Shown here: positions 57,042-63,878 of the stretch, piece by piece
How positions within the stretch are numbered: the first letter of the stretch is position 1
Layout of the letters: each line of letters starts with the position of its first letter
Origin: Thiopontia sp964344135
Lineage (GTDB): Bacteria > Pseudomonadota > Gammaproteobacteria > GCF-002020875
DNA: 64,000 nt
Direction of reading: 5' to 3'
Assembly: GCA_964344135.1 (NCBI GenBank)
Contig: CAYFMF010000003.1
Location: 1 to 64,000, forward strand
Notes under the pieces: generated by a model
The model's database searches: none
What the model was told of the DNA's origin: nothing
The model's input: only the letters and a program-made list of their open reading frames with translations
Made by a program: the position numbers and the translations under genes

Positions 57042-57659
57042 ATGAGAAAGGTACTGCTTGGCACAATATTAACAACCATTCTGGCATCGCCGGTAACCAT
57101 GGTTACAGCCGCAGAGGAGGCCGCTGCGGAGAAGGCTGCTGTAGCAGAGGATATCTCTGTCCACGTTCAAGAGAGTCGTGCTCTGGCCAAGAAGCTGTTT
57201 GTCAAACTGAAACATGCGCTGGTTACGGGGATGAAGGCGGGAGGCCCCTCTACGGCAATCACCGCCTGTAACGTACAGGCGCAGCCCATTACCCGTGCAG
57301 CATCCAACCGCCGTACCGGGCTCAATATTCGTCGCACCAGTCTGCGCCTGCGCAATCCAAAGAATGCCCCCGATGCCTGGGAGATTCGGGTTCTGGAACA
57401 GTTTGAGGGGCGCTTTGCCGCAGGTGAGGATCCCAGCAAGGTGGAGTACCACGAGGTGGTGGAACAGAAAGGTGGCGAACGACTCTTCCGTTACATGAAA
57501 GCGATCCCGGCCAGCAAGCCCTGCATGGTCTGTCATGGCGAGCTGATTGCACCGGATGTACTGAAGACCATTCGGGATCTCTATCCCTATGAGCAGGCAA
57601 CCGGCTTCAAGCCGGGAGATCTTCGTGGTGCCTTCTCGGTCACCAGAGAGCTCGATTGA
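57042..57659 (+). CDS. DUF3365 (Tll0287-like) haem-binding protein
   Basis: This 205-residue exported protein has a signal peptide ending near TAAEE (about 25) and a DUF3365 domain with one c-type haem site, CMVCH, at about 164-168. It also has the family features ACNVQAQPITRAAS and TSLRLRNPKNAPDAWE. Tll0287-like domains have a PAS-like fold and a high-spin or redox-active haem c, and are thought to sense redox state or gases. The gene lies 94 bases before the nine-haem cytochrome gene and may be in one unit with it. A GGGGGAGAGG site precedes the ATG. Confidence 0.88.
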   Translation: MRKVLLGTILTTILASPVTMVTAAEEAAAEKAAVAEDISVHVQESRALAKKLFVKLKHALVTGMKAGGPSTAITACNVQAQPITRAASNRRTGLNIRRTSLRLRNPKNAPDAWEIRVLEQFEGRFAAGEDPSKVEYHEVVEQKGGERLFRYMKAIPASKPCMVCHGELIAPDVLKTIRDLYPYEQATGFKPGDLRGAFSVTRELD

Positions 57660-57689
57660 TGTTGTAGTCCATTCAACAATAAGTTAAGA

Positions 57690-57719
57690 GCACCATGCCT
57701 GTGGAGGCGGGAATGGTGC
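57690..57719 (+). promoter_or_regulatory. Leader hairpin upstream of the nine-haem cytochrome gene
   Basis: GCACCAT (57690-57696) pairs with ATGGTGC (57713-57719), with a shorter GCC/GGC helix inside. There is no T tract. It ends 34 bases before the likely GTG start and could stabilise or attenuate the transcript. Confidence 0.4.
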
Positions 57720-57753
57720 GCTGTCGATGTCAGCAGCGGAAGGGAGGAGTGCT

Positions 57754-59724
57754 GTGAACCGATTTGTACAGATCACAAGACTATGGGTGCTGATGCTTCT
57801 GCTTGGAGTATACGGCACAACCCTCTATGCGGCATCCGACAACTCGAAGACGGGTGCAAAGAAAATCGTGCCCAACAAGGTCTGTATTAAATGCCACTCC
57901 GATGAGGAAAACAAATTTGAGACCCTCTATGAGGATGAGGATGATGAGGAAGGGACCGAGGTCTACATCTACGTCGATGAGGAGAAGTTTGAGGAGAGTG
58001 TTCACGGCAAACAGAACTGTGTAGGGTGTCACACCAACATCACCAAGAAGTACCACCAGGAACAGCCGGTGATCAGCGTGAGCTGTATCCAGTGCCACAA
58101 GGAGGAGTGGGAGAAGCAGCAGGGGGAGGAGCATCCCAGGTATGATCGCCTCGATGTGGTGATGCAGCAGATCGACGGCTATATGGATTCGGTCCATGCC
58201 CGCCCCAGCATCGCAGACCAGTCCAGGACCAACGCCACCTGCCATGACTGTCACGACCCACATAACATCGGCACCCTCGGCAGTGAGGCCCGTGCCGACC
58301 ATCGACTGAAGAACCCAGAAGTCTGCGGACGCTGTCACGAAGAGCAGAAAGAGGCCTACCTCACCTCCGCACATGGCAGGGAGGTGGTGGAGAATGGCAA
58401 TAGTGAGGCCGCGGTCTGTTCCGACTGTCACACTACCCACAACATCGACTCCCCGGACCGGGATCCCATCAAGCTGACGATTACCCAAAACTGTGGGGAT
58501 TGCCATGAGGATGCCTACAAGACCTACCGCTCCTCCTACCATGGGCAGGTAAACCGCCTGGGGTACACCAATACCGCAAAGTGTTATGACTGCCACGGCA
58601 GCCATGAACTCAAGAAGGTAGAGGACCCAACCTCAAGCGTCCATCTGGAGAACCGCCTGGAGACCTGCCAACAGTGTCATGAGGATGCGCCAGAGGGGTT
58701 TTTGAGCTTCCACGCCCATGCCAATGTCGATGACTATGAGCGTTATCCGGAGATCTATCTCACTGCAAAGTTCATGAACTACCTGATCATTGCGGTCTTT
58801 GCCTTCTTCTGGACCCATGTCCTGCTCTGGTTCCATCGTGAGTACAAGGATCGCAAGCAGGGCAAGGGGTATCAGCCTCCACCTGCAGCGCTGTTGGCAG
58901 CCAAGGAGCGGATCTATTTCCGTCGCTTCAGTGCAACCTGGCGGGTCATTCACCTGCTGTTTGCGGTCAGCACCATGACACTGGTGCTCACCGGGTCATC
59001 CCTGCTCTTCTCGCATACCGCCTGGGCTCCGGTCGTGATTGGTCTGCTGGGTGGGCCGGAGATCGAGGCCATTATTCACCGTACCGCAGCGACTACCTGG
59101 CTGTCGGTCTTCCTGGTCCACTTTGGAATTGCCAGCTACAACATCATCAAGAACCGCAAGAGCTTCCGCTGGTTCGGCCCCACCTCCATGTTGCCCAACT
59201 GGCAGGATCTGCGTGATGTGGTTGCCATGTTCCGCTGGTTCTTCGGAAGAGCTGAACGTCCCGACTTTGACCGCTGGTCCTACTGGCAAAAGTTTGATTA
59301 CTGGGCACCATTCTGGGGTGCAGGAGTGATTGGGCTGAGCGGAATGATGCTCTTCTCGCCAACCCTGGCTGCTACCGTCCTCCCTGGATACGTCTTCAAC
59401 ATTGCAACCATCATCCATGCGGAAGAGGCACTGCTGGCAACCATGTTCCTGTTTACGGTCCACTTCTTCAATGCCCACTTCCGCCCGGACAAGTTCCCGA
59501 TGAGCACAACCATCTTTACCGGGGCGATCCCGCTGGATGAGTTCAAGCATGAGCACCGTCTGGAGTATGAGCGCCTGAAAGAGAGTGGAGAGCTCTCCAG
59601 GTACCTGATCAAGAAGCCATCAAAGGCGATGCAGACCGGCTCCAACCTGCTCGGTGCCATCCTGATCTTCTCCGGATTGACGCTGTTGACCCTGGTGATG
59701 ATCGGTTATATCAGCACGATGTAA
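57754..59724 (+). CDS. Nine-haem cytochrome c fused to a membrane cytochrome b (CbcL-like architecture)
   Basis: This protein of about 656 residues has a signal or anchor (VNRFVQITRLWVLMLLLGVYG). A periplasmic part holds nine CXXCH motifs between residues 44 and 309 (CIKCH, CVGCH, CIQCH, CHDCH, CGRCH, CSDCH, CGDCH, CYDCH, CQQCH). A C-terminal membrane domain from about 340 onward has several helices with histidines placed for b haems (WTHVLLWFH, WRVIHLLF, FLVHFG, IIHAEEALL, FTVHFFNAH), as in FdnI/HydC-type cytochromes. This nonahaem-plus-cytochrome-b fusion is the architecture of Geobacter CbcL, an inner-membrane quinol oxidase for extracellular respiration. A frame from ATG 57727 is open, but GTG 57754 follows GGGAGGAG. 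An acidic insert (EDEDDEEGTE) lies between haems 1 and 2. Confidence 0.88.
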   Translation: MNRFVQITRLWVLMLLLGVYGTTLYAASDNSKTGAKKIVPNKVCIKCHSDEENKFETLYEDEDDEEGTEVYIYVDEEKFEESVHGKQNCVGCHTNITKKYHQEQPVISVSCIQCHKEEWEKQQGEEHPRYDRLDVVMQQIDGYMDSVHARPSIADQSRTNATCHDCHDPHNIGTLGSEARADHRLKNPEVCGRCHEEQKEAYLTSAHGREVVENGNSEAAVCSDCHTTHNIDSPDRDPIKLTITQNCGDCHEDAYKTYRSSYHGQVNRLGYTNTAKCYDCHGSHELKKVEDPTSSVHLENRLETCQQCHEDAPEGFLSFHAHANVDDYERYPEIYLTAKFMNYLIIAVFAFFWTHVLLWFHREYKDRKQGKGYQPPPAALLAAKERIYFRRFSATWRVIHLLFAVSTMTLVLTGSSLLFSHTAWAPVVIGLLGGPEIEAIIHRTAATTWLSVFLVHFGIASYNIIKNRKSFRWFGPTSMLPNWQDLRDVVAMFRWFFGRAERPDFDRWSYWQKFDYWAPFWGAGVIGLSGMMLFSPTLAATVLPGYVFNIATIIHAEEALLATMFLFTVHFFNAHFRPDKFPMSTTIFTGAIPLDEFKHEHRLEYERLKESGELSRYLIKKPSKAMQTGSNLLGAILIFSGLTLLTLVMIGYISTM

Positions 59725-59733
59725 CAGCAGCCT

Positions 59734-59772
59734 CCCCTTATATATGCGGCCATAGCCGTCATATATAAGGGG
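59734..59772. repeat. Long hairpin after the nine-haem gene
   Basis: CCCCTTATATATG and CATATATAAGGGG are perfect 13-base reverse complements with an inner GGC/GCC pair and CATA loop. It is followed by Gs rather than Ts, so it is not a classic terminator for the plus strand. It begins nine bases after the cytochrome stop codon and may protect the 3' end of that transcript. Confidence 0.7.
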
Positions 59773-59804
59773 GGGGTGAACTGCCTCCTGCGCAAATTAT
59801 TTCC

Positions 59805-59834
59805 TTGCATCAGAAGTTTTATTTGAATTATTAT
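59805..59834 (+). promoter_or_regulatory. Likely promoter of fccAB
   Basis: TTGCAT (59805-59810), an 18-base spacer and TATTAT (59829-59834) give a plausible sigma70 promoter, with a leader of about 110 bases before fccA that contains the palindrome at 59901-59918. Confidence 0.4.
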
Positions 59835-59900
59835 AGGAGTGTTCTGCGCGGGGGGCTGCCGGACTGATTAACCATCTATTTGACTCCTCCCGAATAGAGC

Positions 59901-59918
59901 AAAATTAATATTAATTTT
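59901..59918. promoter_or_regulatory. Perfect 18-bp AT palindrome upstream of fccA
   Basis: AAAATTAAT joined directly to ATTAATTTT lies 33 bases before the fccA start codon. A perfect symmetric site in the leader or promoter of a sulfide-oxidation operon is a candidate regulator-binding site. Confidence 0.45.
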
Positions 59919-59951
59919 AAATAAAATCTCTAAATAACTTTAGGAGGAGAT

Positions 59952-60548
59952 ATGAAAGCAACGAAACTTGCAGTAGCCGTTCTCGGCAGCTGTGCAATCA
60001 GTTTCTCTGCGTTCGCAGGAAACATGACAGGGGCTGACGGATCCATGCTCGCCAACACCTGTGCTGGTTGTCACGGCACAGACGGAGCCAGCGTTGGTCC
60101 AGCCATCCCATCCATTGGTGGAATGTCTGCAACCTACATCACCGACATGATGGCAGCATACAAGTCTGGTGATACCAACAGCACCATCATGGGCCGTATC
60201 GCAAAGGGCTACAGTGAGGATGAGGTTGGTGCGATCGCCAACTTCTTCGCCGATCAGCCACAGTCCCGTGCAGACCAGTCCTTTGACAGTGCCAAGGTCG
60301 CCAAGGGGCAGAAGCTGCATGACAAGTACTGTGAGAAGTGTCACTCTGAGGGTGGCGCACTGGCAGATGACGATTCCGGCATTCTCGCTGGGCAGCTGAT
60401 GCCTTATCTTGAGTACAGTATGGAGGATTTCCACAATGGTGATCGCTCTATGCCGAAGAAGATGAAGAAGAAGGTCAAGAAGCTGAACAAGAAGGAAGGC
60501 GACGCTGGTGTTGACGCTATCTTCCACTACTACGCAAGCCAGCGCTAA
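59952..60548 (+). CDS. fccA: Flavocytochrome c sulfide dehydrogenase, cytochrome subunit
   Basis: FccA accepts electrons from the flavin subunit during sulfide oxidation in the periplasm. The 198-residue protein has a signal peptide (MKATKLAVAVLGSCAISFSAFA) and two cytochrome c4-type domains with CAGCH at 37-41 and CEKCH at 127-131. The C-terminal region is notably lysine-rich (SMPKKMKKKVKKLNKKEG). A strong TTAGGAGGAGAT site precedes the ATG. It is 15 bases upstream of fccB, the usual pair. Confidence 0.93.
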   Translation: MKATKLAVAVLGSCAISFSAFAGNMTGADGSMLANTCAGCHGTDGASVGPAIPSIGGMSATYITDMMAAYKSGDTNSTIMGRIAKGYSEDEVGAIANFFADQPQSRADQSFDSAKVAKGQKLHDKYCEKCHSEGGALADDDSGILAGQLMPYLEYSMEDFHNGDRSMPKKMKKKVKKLNKKEGDAGVDAIFHYYASQR

Positions 60549-60563
60549 GGAGGAGCTATAACA

Positions 60564-61892
60564 ATGAGTAAATTTAATCGTAGAGACTTTCTGAAGGTTT
60601 CTGGTAGTGCCGTAGGTGCCGCATCCGTTGCCGGTATGGGGCTGTATGCAGGTAACTCCTTCGCTGGCTCCAAGGGCCGCGTCGTTGTTGTTGGTGGTGG
60701 TATGGGCGGTGCAACAGCTGCCAAATACATCAAGCGCGCTGATGCTGCCATTGATGTCACCATCATCGAGCCTAACAAGACCTACTACACTGGTTTCACC
60801 AGTAATCTGACACTCTCAGGCATGGTCACCATGGATCAGCTGGCTCACACCTATGAGGGTCTGGCTGCAATGGGAATCAACATTGTTCACGACGCTGTGA
60901 CCGAGATCGGTGACAATGCGGTGAAGACTGCAGGTGGCGGCAGCTACGGCTTTGACCGCTGTGTGGTCTCTCCTGGTGTGGACTTCAAGTTTGTTGAGGG
61001 ACACAGTGAGGAGGTTGCCAACAACTCCGTAACCCACGCCTACAAGTCTGGCCACCAGATGAATCTGCTGGGGCAGCAGCTCAAGGCGATGAAGGATGGC
61101 GGTACAGTTGTAATTGCTGCACCACGCAACCCATTCCGTTGCCCTCCCGGACCTTATGAGCGTACCAGCCAGATCGCTGCCTACCTCAAGGCCAACAAGC
61201 CAAAATCAAAGATCATTGTTCTTGATCCAAAGGACAAGTTCTCCAAGTTTGGTCTGTTCCGCGAGGCGTGGTCTGTGCACTACGGCTTCGATGGTGCCCA
61301 GGATGGTGGTGAAAACTCCATGATCACCTGGGTCAAGGGTGCAGCCGGTGGTGCACTGGAGGCCGTTGAGGCTGACAGCAACACTGCAGTTGCAGCTGTT
61401 GAGGAGTTCAAGGCGGACGTACTGAATGTTATCCCCGACATGAAGGCGGGTAATGTTGCCTCTGCCAATGGGCTGACTGATGGTGACTGGTGTCCAGTAG
61501 ACCTGCAGACTTTCGAATCCAAGAAGCGTGCAAACATCTACGTAATTGGTGACTCCAGTGCTGCCAAGGGTCTGCCGAAGTCTGGCTATGCGGCCAGCTC
61601 AGAGGCAAAGGTCTGTGCAGCAGCGGTTGTAGCGGCACTGAACGGCAACTCTGCCCCAATCCCCGCCTACACCAACACCTGCTACAGTGTGGTTGCACCG
61701 AACGATGCGTTCTCTGTTGCAGCGGTCTACCAGCTGGCAGCAGACAAGTCGAAGGTCATGAAGGTCTCCGGCGGTCTGACTCCAAGCGGTGACAAGCGCA
61801 ACGCTGCGTTCCGTGAGCGTGAGGTTGCCTATGCACTGAGCTGGTATGACAACATCACCTCTGATGCCTTCAACAACGCCAAGAAGTTGTAA
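60564..61892 (+). CDS. fccB: Flavocytochrome c sulfide dehydrogenase, flavoprotein subunit
   Basis: This 442-residue FAD enzyme oxidises sulfide to sulfur or polysulfide. It carries a Tat signal with RRDFLK at residues 6-11, the FAD motif GRVVVVGGGMGGATAAKYI, and the sulfide:quinone-reductase-like body with the redox cysteines in NPFRCPPGPYERTSQI and in a distal segment (GDWCPVDLQTFESK). The C-terminal FCSD domain (AYTNTCYSVVAPNDAFSVAAVY) is present. As a Tat substrate it is exported folded and carries FccA along. A terminator follows 43 bases after the stop. Confidence 0.96.
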   Translation: MSKFNRRDFLKVSGSAVGAASVAGMGLYAGNSFAGSKGRVVVVGGGMGGATAAKYIKRADAAIDVTIIEPNKTYYTGFTSNLTLSGMVTMDQLAHTYEGLAAMGINIVHDAVTEIGDNAVKTAGGGSYGFDRCVVSPGVDFKFVEGHSEEVANNSVTHAYKSGHQMNLLGQQLKAMKDGGTVVIAAPRNPFRCPPGPYERTSQIAAYLKANKPKSKIIVLDPKDKFSKFGLFREAWSVHYGFDGAQDGGENSMITWVKGAAGGALEAVEADSNTAVAAVEEFKADVLNVIPDMKAGNVASANGLTDGDWCPVDLQTFESKKRANIYVIGDSSAAKGLPKSGYAASSEAKVCAAAVVAALNGNSAPIPAYTNTCYSVVAPNDAFSVAAVYQLAADKSKVMKVSGGLTPSGDKRNAAFREREVAYALSWYDNITSDAFNNAKKL

Positions 61893-61935
61893 AGCAGTAG
61901 AGGCGTTGTCTTAACAAGCAACGCTGGAAAAAGAG

Positions 61936-61966
61936 ACCCTCAGAAGGCAACTTCTGAGGGTTTTTT
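61936..61966 (+). terminator. Rho-independent terminator of fccAB
   Basis: ACCCTCAGAAG pairs with CTTCTGAGGGT over 11 bp with a GCAA tetraloop, then runs into six Ts. Confidence 0.95.
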
Positions 61967-61997
61967 CATGAACATGGAAACAGAGTGTACGCTCTAT

Positions 61998-62267
61998 CTA
62001 CAGCGCTTTCTGGACTACACTTGCCCTGACCATCCGCGGAAACAGCCTTAGAACATCATCAACGGAGATCAGACCGTTATACATTGTAATCTCCCTTCTC
62101 TTCACCAGCTCCTGGATAATGACCCGCCGGACCTTCAGAATCTCACACAGAAGGCAGGATGACATGAACCTTTTATTGCACCCATCGCAACTGAGCTCAA
62201 TGGAGCAACCATTAATCAACTGATCCAGCTCTCTCTCAGACATACAATTCAAACCCCCTCTCTTCAT
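61998..62267 (-). CDS. Small six-cysteine protein of 89 residues
   Basis: This is a short soluble protein with cysteines at 8, 21, 27, 30, 38 and 41. The last four form two CX2C knuckles spaced by seven residues (CDGCNKRFMSSCLLC), which suggests a zinc ribbon or small Fe-S site. The C-terminal half is basic and helical (ILKVRRVIIQELVKRRE, then VDDVLRLFPRMVR). I do not recognise the family. An AGGAG site six bases before the ATG at 62267 supports this start. Its promoter region is shared, divergently, with the proposed small RNA, including the Fur-box-like sequence that would overlap its -35 (TTGCAT, N17, TATTTA on the minus strand). Confidence 0.6.
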   Translation of the reverse strand: MKRGGLNCMSERELDQLINGCSIELSCDGCNKRFMSSCLLCEILKVRRVIIQELVKRREITMYNGLISVDDVLRLFPRMVRASVVQKAL

Positions 62268-62311
62268 CTAGAACTCCTGTCCCAATCATCACTCCAGTAG
62301 CAGCGGACGTA

Positions 62312-62331
62312 AATACGTATAACTACGTATT
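62312..62331. promoter_or_regulatory. Perfect inverted repeat AATACGTA-TAAC-TACGTATT
   Basis: Eight-base arms around a four-base centre sit between the divergent promoters of the six-cysteine gene and the small RNA and touch the -35 of the latter. ACGTA occurs three times in the surrounding 25 bases. It is a candidate operator for a dimeric regulator. Confidence 0.5.
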
Positions 62332-62358
62332 GATGCAAATGATTCTCGTTACTATAAT
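62330..62358 (+). promoter_or_regulatory. Strong promoter with Fur-box-like spacer
   Basis: TTGATG (62330-62335), exactly 17 bases, then the perfect TATAAT (62353-62358). The spacer sequence GCAAATGATTCTCGTTACT (62335-62353) matches the 19-base Fur consensus at 12 positions, a level common in real Fur boxes. Iron-bound Fur would block the promoter, so it should be active in iron limitation. Confidence 0.65.
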
Positions 62359-62364
62359 GAAGCC

Positions 62365-62447
62365 ACATTTAGAGAGTAGTCGTTGAGTTTCCTCCCATAG
62401 ATTGACGACTGTTGTTGCCGGCATATCAATGATATGCCGGCTTTTTT
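62365..62447 (+). ncRNA. Candidate Fur-regulated small RNA of about 80 nt
   Basis: From the predicted start near 62365 to the end of the T tract at 62447 no useful ORF exists, but two stem-loops form. The first has the arms 62378-62386 and 62402-62410 (AGTCGT/ACGACT extended by two G-U pairs and one A-U pair) and a 15-base loop GTTTCCTCCCATAGA. The second is a perfect 11-bp terminator. The loop presents UUUCCUCCC, the complement of a strong Shine-Dalgarno sequence, as in known iron-sparing RNAs that block ribosome binding. Promoter, Fur-like box, terminator and seed together support a regulatory RNA. No sequence similarity to RyhB or PrrF is claimed. Confidence 0.6.
62417..62447 (+). terminator. 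Rho-independent terminator of the candidate small RNA
   Basis: GCCGGCATATC and GATATGCCGGC form a perfect 11-bp stem with an AAT loop, followed by six Ts. No protein gene precedes it on this strand, so it needs a non-coding transcript to explain it. Confidence 0.93.
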
Positions 62448-62454
62448 AACGGAC

Positions 62455-62481
62455 AAAAAAACCCGGCCATTGCTGACCGGG
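62455..62481 (-). terminator. Rho-independent terminator of soxYZA
   Basis: On the minus strand CCCGGTCA pairs with TGGCCGGG across a GCAA tetraloop and leads into seven Ts, 57 bases after the soxA stop. It is back to back with the small-RNA terminator. Confidence 0.93.
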
Positions 62482-62537
62482 CTATCGTCTTAATGGATTG
62501 TCGTCACAGGGTGAATCTGTGACAAGCTCCCAGAAGG

Positions 62538-63398
62538 CTACTTGCGATAGGCAGGACCATTAAACTCCAGACCATTACTCATATAGGTATGGAAGTACTC
62601 CAGGTTGCGATACTCCCTGCTCTGGGCCTTGAATGGCTTGGCGCGTACCTGCTTGTTACACCCCCCGAAACGGCGGTGCAGGGTACCAAAGCCATCACCC
62701 GACTTGGACTTGCCTGACCACTTGGCACGGAATACCGGGAAACCTGTGGTATGCCCCAATGCGGGAGAGAGCAGATCGGCACGAATATGCTGGCCTGACT
62801 GATAGACGTGGCAGTCCGCACAGGCAAGGTTGAGCTGTCCACGCTTGGCATAGAAGAAGCGCTTGCCATCCTCATAGGCTGCCAGCGCCTTTGGATCATC
62901 AGGAATCACTACATTGACCTTTTGGCCACGCGCCTCATAGTTGATATAGGCTGAGAGGTGGGCCATCTTGCCCTTTTTCCACTTCAGTGGCTTCTCGCCA
63001 TTCTCCTTACGACACTTGTTGATGTCCCCCTCGAGGGTCACAACCTCACCACTCTTGGCATCCCAGTGTGGATAGCGGACACGCACTGCAGCAACATCAT
63101 CTCCGAAGCAGCTGGCATAGCCATTACCGTTGGCAAAGGGCTTGTTCCACTCCTCTTCACCCTCTTCCACAAACTGCTCATAGGGGGGGAACTCCTCGAT
63201 GGCCTCCCACTGCTGGCGAAAGGTTGGACTGATTGAGTAGACCCCATTCTTGAAGTCACCCATCTCGGTCTGCGGGAACTTCTCTACAAAGTAGGCACGG
63301 AAGGCCTTCAAATCTTCTTCAGGGGTTGCGTGCACATTGGCTACAGCCATAGTCAGGGCGACAGCACATACACGCTTCAGGATAGTCCCGGCATTCAA
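62538..63398 (-). CDS. soxA: Sulfur-oxidation cytochrome SoxA
   Basis: SoxA forms the SoxAX cytochrome that attaches thiosulfate to the SoxY carrier. The 286-residue protein has a signal peptide (cleavage near VHA-TPEE, residue 24). A single c-type haem site CADCH lies at 193-197. The catalytic cysteine, the persulfide-forming haem ligand, is C247 in RRFGGCNKQVRAKPF, and the conserved tail is EYRNLEYFHTYMSNGLEFNGP. The N-terminal haem of dihaem SoxA is missing; instead C97 and C129 remain as a probable disulfide. An AAGGAGAA site precedes the ATG. soxX is not beside it in this window. Confidence 0.95.
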   Translation of the reverse strand: MNAGTILKRVCAVALTMAVANVHATPEEDLKAFRAYFVEKFPQTEMGDFKNGVYSISPTFRQQWEAIEEFPPYEQFVEEGEEEWNKPFANGNGYASCFGDDVAAVRVRYPHWDAKSGEVVTLEGDINKCRKENGEKPLKWKKGKMAHLSAYINYEARGQKVNVVIPDDPKALAAYEDGKRFFYAKRGQLNLACADCHVYQSGQHIRADLLSPALGHTTGFPVFRAKWSGKSKSGDGFGTLHRRFGGCNKQVRAKPFKAQSREYRNLEYFHTYMSNGLEFNGPAYRK

Positions 63399-63425
63399 AA
63401 CGTTCTCCTTTGGTTGTCATCATTT

Positions 63426-63452
63426 CCCCTCCCACCGTTTTGGTGGGAGGGG
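63426..63452. repeat. Perfect 11-bp hairpin between soxZ and soxA
   Basis: CCCCTCCCACC and GGTGGGAGGGG flank a five-base loop. On the minus-strand transcript it is followed by AAATG rather than Ts, so it is more likely an RNA processing or stability element between soxZ and soxA than a terminator. Confidence 0.65.
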
Positions 63453-63506
63453 TTCCAGGTTTTGGCAATCTTCTCTTTCAATACCTACAGGGTGCAGGCA
63501 GTGAAC

Positions 63507-63821
63507 TTATTTTGCTGCCTTGCTTCCTGTTGCACTCTCTCCCTTGTTGTCGGTCCAGGTGACGCTAATCTTGTCACCCTTCTCTCCCGCGACCTTGAAT
63601 CGCAGATAGGGGTTCTTCGAGATTGTGGAGTTGAAGTCCGCAGTCATGAAGACAGCACCGTTCTTCTCCGCAGTTACTGTCTGGATAAAGTGTTCAGGAA
63701 TCTTCTCACCTGTCTTCTTGTCCTTTCTCAGACCGGTCTCCATTGGGTGACTCATCAGACACTTGATGTCAATGACACCCTTTTTTGCCTTGGCTCTCAG
63801 CTTTACTGCTTTCTTTGCCAT
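63507..63821 (-). CDS. soxZ: Sulfur carrier complex subunit SoxZ
   Basis: SoxZ pairs with SoxY to form the periplasmic carrier of sulfur intermediates. The 104-residue protein begins KKAVKLRAKAKKGVIDIKCLMSHPMETG and includes PEHFIQTVTAEKNG, ADFNSTISKNPYLRFKV and SVTWTDNKGES, all standard SoxZ strands. It has no signal peptide, as expected, because it is exported with SoxY. It lies 57 bases after soxY and about 110 before soxA, with a hairpin between. Confidence 0.96.
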   Translation of the reverse strand: MAKKAVKLRAKAKKGVIDIKCLMSHPMETGLRKDKKTGEKIPEHFIQTVTAEKNGAVFMTADFNSTISKNPYLRFKVAGEKGDKISVTWTDNKGESATGSKAAK

Positions 63822-63878
63822 TTTGTTTTCCTCTAATTTTTCTGTTTATTCCATAGTGGGATATGCAGGCACTGCCTA

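Noticed and set aside
62357..62386. A nine-codon peptide inside the small-RNA region
   Set aside because: The ATG overlaps the -10 element, so it would not be on the transcript.
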